64,000 nt of DNA from Limnomonas spitsbergensis (taxonomy: Eukaryota > Chlorophyta > Chlorophyceae > Chlamydomonadales), in contig JAYJMM010000110.1 in assembly GCA_037349105.1 (NCBI GenBank), positions 2,666,001 through 2,730,000 on the forward strand, written 5' to 3'. A model generated the notes under the pieces. It had not been told where the DNA came from and searched no databases. It saw only the letters and a list, made by a program, of their open reading frames with translations. Both the position numbers and the translations under genes were made by a program. Shown here piece after piece: positions 24,801 to 33,000 of the stretch (positions are counted from its first letter, which is position 1; each line of letters opens with the position of its first letter).

Positions 24801-26609
24801 ACCTCCATCCTGATCCATTCAACCTTCACACCTTCTACAGGATATCTCGAGCTTCACATACGCCCTGGCCAAGCTGCGCTACCAAATCCCGGCCGTGCGG
24901 AGCCGCGTGTTGCTTGCCGCCCGCCCCCTAAAATTGTCGAACCTCCATCCTGATCCATTCAACCTCCACGCCCTCTACAGGACATCTCCAACCTCACGTA
25001 CGCCCTCGCCAAGCTGCGCTACCGTCCCACGGCCGCGTGGAGCCGCATTCTGCTGGAAACCTCGGCCCCGAAGCTCTCCATGTTCAGCCCTCAGCACCTG
25101 GCGAACACGCTGTGGGCGCTGACTCGGCTGGAGGTGCATCTGGATCGGGAGTGGCTGCAGACGTACGTGGAGGTGGCGTTGGGGCAGGCCTGCCCTTTCA
25201 ATTTCAAGGAGGGGCACCAGGTGGGAGCCGGATGGGAGAAGGGACGATGGCGTGGGAGAGGACGGGGAGGGGGGAGGGGAGGGGTCTAACCATTTTGTTT
25301 TTTTCTTAATTTTATGTTTTTTCTTACAACGGGGGGCCGACAGCTGAGCAGCTGGTATCCCAAAAGCTAGATCTGGAAAAGCTGTAAAGAGAGAGCACCT
25401 CACTGAAGGACAGCCAGGGCTAAAATTTGAGGAAAAGCCTGCCTTATTAAGGCAAAGGAAAGGGGACAAAATGTTGTTCACGGACCCTTTGCAGTGGAAA
25501 GTGTCCATCAGCAGTCGTGTCCGAGTGGTTAAGGAGTCTGACTAGAAATCAGTTACCGTAAGGTGCGCAGGTTCGAGTCCTGTCGACTGCGTGTGTGATC
25601 TTGTGGTCGAGGGTTCGAGCCCCTCATTGGGCGCACGCTGCCCGGTTAGCTCAGTTGGTAGAGCGCAAGACTCTTATACACATTTTTTTCAGCACACATT
25701 TCTTGAGCTCCACTTGATTCCATTTTTTACCAGCTTCGCTTCATCCACGCTGAGCTTAATTTGCTATCCTGACCACTGGTCTCGCAATGCGCTCAATCAT
25801 CCTCCCCTCGACGACCAGTATGATGTTTTCTCTCATCCCCTAAACCCTAAACCCACTTGACGACTAGTATGATGTTTTCCGATGCCCCGGTATGCTATAA
25901 ATCACCCGCTCCGCCCTCCAAACACGGTGCCCCACGTCCTGACCACTGGTCTCGCGATGCGCTCAATCGTCCTCCTCTTGACGACGAGTATGATGTTTTC
26001 CCGGAAATTTGGTTTAAGGTGATGCAACTGGTATAGTTTTATTTATTGCAAGCACCCGTAACCTTTTCCTCAAACAGTTCCTACCCGTCGTAACTACAGG
26101 TCCGGGATTAAGGGTTGTCGTCCTAAACCCTAACCCTTTCCACACGGTGCCCCCATCAACACCACTGGTCCTGCAATGTGCTCTCTCGTCCCCCTCGTGA
26201 TGACTTGTATGCTTTTGTTTCTTGCGTGCACTTGTTTCCACACACGGTGCGCCCGTCCTGGCTGCAGGTCCGGAATTTAGGTTCAGGTTGAATCCCTCAA
26301 CCCTCAACCCTAACCCTTTCCACAGGGTGACCCCATCCCGACCACTGGATCGTGATATACTCATGCCCCTCTCGGTGATGACTGGTATGAGTTCCTTTCT
26401 TCCATGCAACCCGAAACCTTTCCACACGACGCTCCCGCCCCTAACCCCCCCCCCCCTCCCGGTCCACACGACCCTAAACCCTTCACCCATCCTGATCGCA
26501 GGTCCGCGAAGGGCTCACCCTCGTCATGAAGCGGGACGAAGAGGCAAAGAATACACCTGGGATGCGGCGGCTGCTGGGCAAAGTAGCGACGCTCTTGATG
26601 CGGGAATAG
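18869..26609 (+). CDS. OPR-like (octotricopeptide/FASTK-like) helical-repeat protein, 1008 residues
   Basis: Five exons, all joined in phase 0: 18869-20311, 21147-22256, 24019-24144, 24981-25220 and 26502-26609 (TAG). Algal OPR proteins bind organelle transcripts and control their stability, processing or translation. Residues ~30-125 are Ser/Asn runs and ~230-375 Ser- and Gln-rich. Between these lies a typical OPR leader (LTFLIRTASSIDELQGLLHR). Repeat motifs follow: NLANIAWGLARMGYRP at the exon 1 end, LLWSFARLGVHPPAWW and LAMSIWALGKCRV in exon 2, VVWSLSKFELAVWMPEEW in exon 3, and LTYALAKLRYRP and LANTLWALTRLEV in exon 4. Exon 5 gives a short KR-rich end. No RAP domain is seen. An organelle transit peptide is not obvious, and the start Met is the first in frame. 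Family is likely; repeat count and start are less certain. Confidence 0.82.
18950..20000 (+). repeat. CAG/AGC trinucleotide-rich coding tracts
   Basis: Within exon 1 of the OPR-like gene, AGC/AAC runs (18950-19245) encode Ser/Asn tracts. AGC runs near 19553-19735 encode Ser, and CAG runs (19872-20030) encode Gln. Such low-complexity tracts are common in volvocine algal proteins. They produce long antisense open frames that are not genes. Confidence 0.85.
20312..20450 (+). repeat. Copies of the OPR exon 1 3' end with donor
   Basis: Immediately after the GTGAGT donor at 20312, a copy of the exon end (AACGTTGCATGGGGGCGG, then GCCCGACCAGGTGGGG) occurs at 20341-20400. A shorter third remnant follows at 20417-20450. 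The copies lie within intron 1. Confidence 0.7.
22270..22460 (+). repeat. Telomere-like TTTAGGG words in OPR intron 2
   Basis: A run of GGGCTAGGGTTTAGTAGGG and related words. TTTAGGG is the plant telomere unit, but the copies here are separated and degenerate. CCCTAAACCC words on the other strand occur in many other introns of the window. Confidence 0.7.
22925..23060 (+). repeat. 22-base repeats (CATCCCAGATTCCTTTAAAG)
   Basis: Six to seven tandem degenerate units of about 20-22 bases in OPR intron 2, with two further related copies near 23240-23290. No coding meaning. Confidence 0.75.
23340..24000 (+). repeat. Dispersed TTCAGCTACA / TTCAGCCACA words
   Basis: The 3' part of OPR intron 2 contains over twenty copies of TTCAGCTACA, TTCAGCCACA and close variants, irregularly spaced. 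Inverted forms (TGTAGCTGAA) occur at 20590-20705 and near 18690, and scattered copies at 26735, 27390-27435 and 50750. Confidence 0.75.
24145..24310 (+). repeat. Copy of the OPR exon 3 3' end
   Basis: At 24277-24309 the end of exon 3 (CAGCGTCGCCTGGATCTGGC) recurs with mismatches, followed by a CAG|GTAGAG donor, about 165 bases after the real junction at 24144. Confidence 0.75.
24580..24980 (+). repeat. Graded copies of the OPR exon 4 acceptor junction
   Basis: Three copies of the acceptor plus the start of exon 4 precede the real one (24981), at about 24585, 24687 and 24840. Similarity to the exon (GACATCTCCAACCTCACG) rises toward the exon. The earlier copies contain stops or frame changes. 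Confidence 0.8.
25511..25591 (+). tRNA. tRNA-Ser (anticodon AGA)
   Basis: Acceptor stem GCAGTCG pairs with CGACTGC; the discriminator is G at 25591. D-arm TCCGAGTGGTTAAGGA, anticodon loop CTAGAAA (anticodon AGA, codon UCU), a class II variable arm (TACC/GGTG) and T-arm with GGTTCGAGTCC follow. The anticodon stem has one T-T mismatch at 27-43. No intron and no encoded CCA. It sits in the sense strand of the last OPR intron. No T-run separates it from the permuted tRNA-Lys that begins seven bases later, so a shared Pol III transcript is possible. Confidence 0.9.
25598..25676 (+). tRNA. Circularly permuted tRNA-Lys (anticodon CUU)
   Basis: The 3' half (positions 38-73, 25598-25633) precedes the 5' half (positions 1-37, 25640-25676), with six bases (CACGCT) between. 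Virtually joined, they make a complete tRNA: acceptor GCCCGGT with ATTGGGC (two G-U pairs), D-arm with TAGCTCAGTTGGTAGAGC, anticodon stem CAAGA/TCTTG with loop CTCTTAA (anticodon CTT), and T-stem GAGGG/CCCTC. The break falls exactly at the canonical 37/38 intron site. Flanks TGTGTG (25592-25597) and TACACA (25677-25682) can pair, as expected for a splicing-endonuclease substrate. The B box lies upstream of the A box. Permuted tRNAs are known from red algae and prasinophyte green algae and mature through a circular intermediate. The alternative, two unrelated tRNA fragments, is unlikely given the exact fit. Confidence 0.9.
25683..25689 (+). terminator. RNA polymerase III T7 terminator
   Basis: Seven T residues start six bases after the 5' half of the permuted tRNA-Lys. 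This is where a Pol III transcript covering the permuted gene, and perhaps the tRNA-Ser before it, would end. No T4 or longer run lies between 25511 and this site. Confidence 0.8.
25750..26500 (+). repeat. Decayed copies of the OPR exon 5 acceptor junction
   Basis: Four to five units of about 150-190 bases carry CCTGACCACTGGTCTCGC and CGTCCTCCTCTTGACGACGA words related to the real junction (CCTGATCGCAG then GTCCGCGAAGG...GTCATGAAG). They lie upstream of the terminal exon at 26502. CAGGTCCGG acceptor-like sites survive at about 26098 and 26267. Confidence 0.65.
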
Positions 26610-26700
26610 AGTGGCGGCTGCTGGGCAATGTTGCGACACTCTTGTTGTGGGCGTAGCGGTGGTGGCTGGGCAACGTTGCGATTCTTCTGTTGCATGAATT
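26565..26700 (+). repeat. ~51-base repeats over the OPR stop codon
   Basis: The last coding bases (CTGCTGGGCAAAGTAGCGAC...TTGATGCGGGAATAG) recur twice downstream with mismatches, so the exon end and stop region is also tandemly duplicated into the 3' flank. Confidence 0.7.
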
Positions 26701-26954
26701 GGCACCCGGTTGCAGTGTTCGTTTAGTCCGCTTCAGCCACAATTTAGATACATTGCGTACGGTAGCCTAGGGGTCCTGCTTGTGTCACTGGCCATAGGCC
26801 AGTTGAAGGTTTGTCCGAACAGCCTAGTTGTGGCTTTCCAACTGCCAGCCAAAGTGGTAATGAGCATTACTGTAGATTTTGTTTGCCCTCCCACGGACAT
26901 ATTTTTCTTTTCATGCTCTGCCGTAGGGCGAATTGTCGACAAAAACTCAAAATT

Positions 26955-27065
26955 GCCGACTGAAACTGGCGTCGGCAAATGATACCGGTTATTGGTAAAT
27001 TAATGGATGCTTCATCCCCAGACAACGTTAATTTTGAGGGAAGGCAAAGCAAATCTACGGTATAC
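26955..27065 (+). repeat. Dispersed repeat family A, copy 2
   Basis: Best-preserved member: CCGACTGAAACTGG, an inner ACCGGTTATTGGTAAATTAA stretch, GACAACGTTAATTTTGAGGG and an AATCTACGGTA end. Related sequences lie at 8478-8580 and 20885-20980. Confidence 0.55.
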
Positions 27066-27180
27066 GATTAACACTGCAAGACAACATACAGGCTGCTGCT
27101 GATGCTCCTATGATCCTTCGACAGGGATGGTATTGGTGTGGATCAAAAACTGTTCAAAAACTGCACCATAGTTCTGGCTA

Positions 27181-27275
27181 TGCATGGTCGCTGGAATTGA
27201 GCATGCCCATCCCCTACCAACCCCACGCGGCCGAGCGTTCAGCAGGGCCCAGCGGGTATGCACCGTTATCAACTG
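27181..27275 (+). repeat. Dispersed repeat family B, copy 1
   Basis: CTGGAATTGAGC, CCCTACCAACCCCACGCGGC, CGAGCGTTCAGCAGGGC and a GTATGCACCGTT end. A close relative is at 62890-62966 and a partial one at 27838-27905. The GTATGCACCGTTCTA end also occurs alone at 10571 and, as GTGCACCGTTCTA, at 5112 and 63023. The central GC-rich words resemble the LINE terminal module, so this may be a LINE-derived non-autonomous element. Confidence 0.5.
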
Positions 27276-27613
27276 TTTATTTTAAGGTGCTTCATCTGTG
27301 AAATTTTGTGAAATTTTTTCCGTCCAGCGGGACATCACAATATCACATGTGATGCTAAGTCATGGTTGATGGGAGCTGAAGCTGCAATTCAGCCTCACCA
27401 GCGTGGCTGTTTGTAATGGATATTTCAGCTACATCACGGCCGAGGGGCTTAGTACCGCAATCCCTGCTGTTTGGGCCACCGGCGGCGTGCAGGTCAAGTT
27501 TTGGCCCCCATTGACCGAGTGGTGGCCGACCCGCCGCCTTGCAAAGGTGGGTAGTGAATTGTTTTCAGTCCAGCTGAGCATCATATTTGATGCATGGGAC
27601 AGGTGCCCGCAAA

Positions 27614-27740
27614 CAGTCAATGACGTTACACCTCTGGGCCCTGCTCAAAAAGGAGCGGCCGCGCGGGCACCTACCTAAAGGGTTGAGGGGAAAGAACGAA
27701 ACAAACACAAGGGGGCAGGGGGGGGAAGGAGATAAAGCCC
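27614..27740 (-). mobile_element. LINE 3' tail, inverted
   Basis: GTCAATGACGTTACACCTCT followed by GGGCCCTGCTCAAAAAGG, the GC-rich module and A/G-rich reverse-complemented 3' UTR sequence. Confidence 0.65.
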
Positions 27741-28269
27741 GCAAACAGTTGTGACCACTAATTAATCTACGATAGCGAGCGGGGAACAGCAACTCCCATC
27801 GGCAAGCAACCAACACGCTTAAGCCTAGCTGGGCGTTGTAGCTGGAATTGAGCTGTCTCTTCTCCTACCATCACAGTCCCATGTGGCCAATAATTAAGCA
27901 GGGCACAACGGGTACTGATATGCTCCATCCTAGATATGTCAATAAGGTTACACCATCCTAGATATGTGAAAATGTCTTCATAAACCATGCAGCCCCAAAC
28001 CATTTGGCCACATTCGAGGTTACAGACTAAGGATCTGGACGGGCTGGCGTTTCTTCAGACTTACTTTACTTTTAGGGGCGATTTTGTTCTCCTCTTTTTC
28101 CCGTCTGTCTATTCCTTTCCCCTCTGGCCGTTTGTTTACTTCCTTCTGACCAGACAGTCGGGCACCCTGCAGCTATGGTCGAGCAATTTTAGCATGGCCC
28201 AAAGTTATTATGTCATGGGCAGACTACTGTGGCCCTAGAGATCGGAAAATGAAACTCTGCTGGAGTTTG

Positions 28270-28918
28270 CTGAGTAACAAATTGTGCCTGAACCCTCACT
28301 AAAAATTTCCCTAGATTACGGTATCCCCGGCCAGAACTCACAAGTTCAGCATGACACACGCTACTGTCAACGGTGCTGGCTGAGGGACTCGGCGAGCATG
28401 TGGAGGATGCACTGCATCATGTACCAGGACAGGCATGGGTCGATAACGTTACACCTCTGGGCCCTGCTAATATAAAGCTCGGCCACGTCGGGAAACAAAA
28501 AGCCGGCTAGGAAAGTCAAGGGAGAGGGCACAAGAGGAAAGAAAGGAAATCAAGTTCACCAGGCATGGGCAGGCATGGGTGGGAGGCTCTGGATTTTGTT
28601 GATGACTGAATTCTGAATGACAGAATTTGTTGAGGGCTGATTTGTTGTCAATATTTTGCCTCCTTGGGGACTGGCTCTTTCCCTTTTTGTCTCTCTCTTC
28701 CTTTATCTCTTCTTTGCAGCTGTTCTTGCAGAGGGCTTAACGCATCAGGGACGGGCATCATTCAGTCCACCTTTCCTTTTTCTGGAGGGGGTATTTTTAT
28801 TTGTCCTTTGTGCTCTTCTCTGTCTTTCCTCTCGCCTGAGTTCCATTCCTTCTTCCTCCCAACGAGACAGTAGGCCGAGCCTTTTTGAGCAAGGCCCAAG
28901 GGTGTACCGTCATTGACA
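28270..28918. mobile_element. Composite LINE remnants in both orientations
   Basis: 28340-28435 (plus) keeps a piece of the zinc-binding coding region (HDTRYCQRCW). 28440-28555 is an inverted 3' tail beginning at the terminal module. 28556-28918 is again plus-strand 3' UTR ending AAGGCCCAAGGGTGTACCGTC. This suggests nested or successive insertions into an older copy. Confidence 0.6.
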
Positions 28919-29077
28919 AGTTGAGCATGGGCTGAGTAATTCGGATCTTAGCGGAGTTGAAGCATGTTCCATGCTGCTTTCCTGTTCATGTATGTATTCA
29001 GGGAACCCGGTACAGACGTACATTACCGTATATGGTAAAATGATGCGGTACGGGCACGGGTGTGATACGAACAACAG

Positions 29078-29260
29078 GGCCAATGACGTTACGCCTCTAG
29101 GCCCTGCTCAAATAAGGCTCGGCCGCGTGGGCGCCTAACTGAAGAGTTGGGAGGAAAGATGGAAAGAAACACAGAGGGGGGCAGGACAAAAGAAAGTGGG
29201 GAAAAGTGAGAAAAAGTGAAGGGACAAAACAAAAGGCTGAAAAACAGGGCAGTATGGTTG
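29078..29260 (-). mobile_element. LINE 3' tail, inverted
   Basis: GCCAATGACGTTACGCCTCT, AGGCCCTGCTCAAATAAGG and the GC-rich module, then G/A-rich reverse 3' UTR to about 29260. Confidence 0.6.
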
Positions 29261-30048
29261 GGCTTGGTGGTCGACAGGGTGTGACTCTGGTAAACCGTTG
29301 TGGGCTGTTATGCAAATGACATGGTGAGGTGCGGTGAACCGTACAGGATTTGGGCCCAAACGGCCGACCCATGCATGTAGCCCTGGATGGCTGGATGCAT
29401 TCTATGCACATTGCACAACTGACAGCTGGAGGCGGTGGCAGAATGAGTGTTGTCCGTGTAAATTGAGACAAGGCTACTGCACAAGACCGAATTAGGTCAA
29501 AAGGGCATGGACCCGCCCCACCTAGGCACGCGCCACAAACATGGCCTCTCCATCAACAGCTGCAAACGCCTCCACCAAAGTTGAAATAAAAACAACATCT
29601 GAGCTGTAGAAGGAGATGCAAATCAGACCCAAAGCAAGAGCTGCCTGGTCGCCATGACTTAGGGTTAACGACTGAACGGCTTTCGTTCTTTTAGTGGGGG
29701 TATGGTACCCCAGGGCCCCAGGGGTGCGTGGCAACTGCCGGCAACCCCAAAAGCACTGCCCGCACACCAGCAGCCAATCTACACACAGGCTCTCTCATCA
29801 GAAAGGTTCAAATCAGGCCACGGGCCATGGAGCAGACGCGGTGATACCCTCACCCGCCCTCTCTATCGTCCAGTTCAAACCCTGGTACGATCGACCGCCC
29901 CAACTCTGAGATTCTCAGTAACCCTGCAAGTGTGATAGGTCGTGTGTCAAAGTGTGATGTGTAGCCAGACGGCGCAGTCACTTCGTACAGACAAGCTTTC
30001 CCAGTTGGCTAGTTATTTGATTCGTTTTCTTCGCCTCTGATCGCCGCC
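29261..30048. other. Upstream region of the importin gene
   Basis: No gene recognised with confidence. The importin 5' leader must lie just before 30049. A minus-strand open frame at 29522-29767 is not backed by similarity or splice context. Confidence 0.35.
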
Positions 30049-33000
30049 ATGGATATTCCGCATCTATGTGCCGTGCTGCAAGGCAGCATGTCAACGGAGC
30101 AGGGTCGGAGATCGGCCGCGGAAGAGATGCTGAAGCAGGCAAGCGAGAGCTTTTACTCCCCCTGTCCCCCCGCCAGAAAAATGACCCCAGCCGTGCCCAG
30201 AGGTGCCTCATTTGAATTCTGCGAGGCCTATACCAGGGAGATCGGTAGCGGCATGGGCAGATTAGTTTGCTGGCCGCAGAAGCAGCCCGCAGATCCGAAT
30301 CCCTCTTAATTTTACCGCGCCTGTGCATCTCGTCCCGCTTACCACGACGTCCCCCTTAAATAATAGATAGCATGCAGCCCTCAGTGAGGTATGCATACAA
30401 GGAGCAGCGGGTATGATACTCACAGCACAACCGCCCCCTGGCCATGCCAGCACGCCCTCAATACCGACATGTTTGAGCTGCGCAGCTCTGAAGTGCCAAT
30501 GGCGCATCTAGCGCTAGTTATGCCAATGGCGCTGCATAGCCCTGAAGTACAAGCAATAGCTCCATGCGAGGCCTGACACACCAGCACTCCATGCAAGGCC
30601 TCAATACCAAACTCCATGCGGGGTCCACCCCACCAGTGTTGCATGACCCTGCATTTCTGGCAGCGCATCTGGTGCCGGATTTACCACTGGCGCTGCAGAA
30701 ACCCTACTCTTTCACTGTAGGTGACACTCCATGCGAGGCTGCCTCCACCAGTGGTGCATGGCCCTGCTGTGCCCGTGGCGCACCTACCCCATGACCCTGA
30801 AACGCTTGCATAAGGGGACACTCCATGCAAGGCTGCCCCCACCAGTGGTGCATGGCCCTGCTGTGCCTGTGGTGCATCTTTCGCATGACCCTGAAACGCT
30901 TGCATTAGGGAGCTCTCCATGCACGGCTGCCTCCACCAGTGGTGCATGGCCCTGCTGTGCCCGTGGCGCACCTACCCCATGACCCTGAAACGCTTGCATT
31001 AGGGCACACTCCATGCAAGGCTGCCCCCACCAGTGGTGCATGGCCCTGCTGTGCCTGCTGTGCATCTTTCGCATGACCCTGAAACGCTTGCATTAGGGAG
31101 CTCTCCATGCACGGCTGCCTCCACCAGTGGTGCATGGCCCTGCTGTGCCCGTGGCGCACCTACCCCATGACCCTGAAACGCTTGCATTAGGGCACACTCC
31201 ATGCAAGGCTGCCCCCACCAGTGGTGCATGGCCCTGCTGTGCCTGCTGTGCATCTTTCGCATGACCCTGAAACGCTTGCATTAGGGAGCTCTCCATGCAT
31301 GGCTGCCTCCATAAGTGGTGCATGGCCCTGCTGTGCCCGTGGCGCACCTACCCCATGACCCTGAAACGCTTGCATTAGGGCACACTCCATGCGAGGCCTA
31401 CCCCGCCATGGTGGGAAAACAAATTGCACGACCCTGAAACTCAGTCGATGGATAGCACTCCAATGAGGCCTACCCCACTGCCGTTCCAGGACCCCTCGGC
31501 TGCAGGCTAGCAGGTGGCTGAATCGTAACCGACAAGCTGAATCGTAGCCGACGTGCGCTCAAACAAAAATGATGTGATTTGCAGGGCGAGACCGCCAAGG
31601 GACAGGTAGTGAACCTATTGATGGTGGCGGCTGAGGCCTCAGTGGACGCTGCTGTCAGGTGAGCACTGGGCATGCCACACGACTGTAGGACATGGATGCA
31701 TGCGTGCATGGGGCACTTGCATGGCCATGCAGCCATAGTGCTTGGGGCACTTGCATGGCGCACTTGCATGGGCATGCAAGCATAGTGGCAGCTGAGGCCT
31801 CAGTTGAAGCAGCTGTCAGGTGAGTGTTAGAATGGTCTTGAAACCGTACCGCATGGATGCATGCTTGCATGGGGCGCTTGCATGGGGCACTTGCATGGCC
31901 ATGCAGCCATAGTGTGTGGGGCATTTGCATGGGGTACTTGCATGGGCATGCAACCATTGTGGCAGCTGAGGCCTCAGTTGACGCAGCGCTCAGGTGAGTC
32001 TTGGCCCGGCCATGCGACCGCATGATGCGAATGCATGCTTGCATGGGGTGCTTGCACGGGGCATTAGCATGGCCGTGCAACCATAGTGCATGGGGCACTG
32101 GCATGGCGCACTTGCATGGCCATGCCACCAGGTTGTGAATCTTCTGATGGTTGCAGCTGAGGCTTCAGTGGAGGCAGCTGTTAGGTGAGCACATGCAACC
32201 ATAGTGCAAGGATGCATGCTTCATAGGGAACTTGTCTGACCGCGGACGCAACTGTCAAGTGAGTGCTTGCATGGGAAATCTCATGGGGCTCTTGCATGGG
32301 GCACTTGCATGACGTACTTGAAAAGGGCTCTTGTTTGGTGTGCTTGTATGGGGCACTTGCATGGGGCTCTTGTATGGGGCACTTGCATGCGGCACTTGCA
32401 TGGTGTACTTGTATGGGGCACTTGCATAGGGCACTTGCATGGGGCACTTGCATGGGGCACTTGCATGGTGTACTTGTATGGGGCACTTGCATAGGGCACT
32501 TGCATGGGTTACTTGTATGGGTTACTTGCATGGCCATGGGACCACAGTGTATGGAAGCACGCATGGGGCAATTGCGTGGGGCACATGCATGGGGCAGTTG
32601 CATGGCTGTGGAGCCGGAGTGCACTAACACAACTCTGGCCTACGCCCTCGTTTGCGTCCTGCCCACTCCCGCTTCCACCCCGCTCACCCCTTCGTCCGTC
32701 CTGCCCTCTCTCCTCGCAGGCAGGTGGCCGCCATTTCCTTCAAGAACCTGGTCAAAAGGAACTGGGAGGCCTCTGAAGGTGAGGAGATGGCAGGCCAATC
32801 GGTCTGCCCCCAAGCAGGCCCTTTTAGTATGCTTGAGAGCAAGCCTGCCGCACCTGCATGTTGTGCTAGGTTCTCAGCCCTATGGTGGTAGGGCCAACGG
32901 CCCTGTCTACATCCAGTATCTATGATGCAAGCAGGGCATGGCTACGGAGCTACAGTACTAGGGCTTAGAACCTTAAATGTTGCTGCTTGATGAGTGTCAG

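Noticed and set aside
25598..25633. A stand-alone tRNA pseudogene fragment
   Set aside because: Its missing 5' half lies immediately downstream and completes every stem exactly, so the permuted gene is the better explanation.
29522..29767. 81-codon minus-strand frame upstream of importin
   Set aside because: Some plausible hydrophobic sequence, but no splice context, homology or codon pattern to support it.
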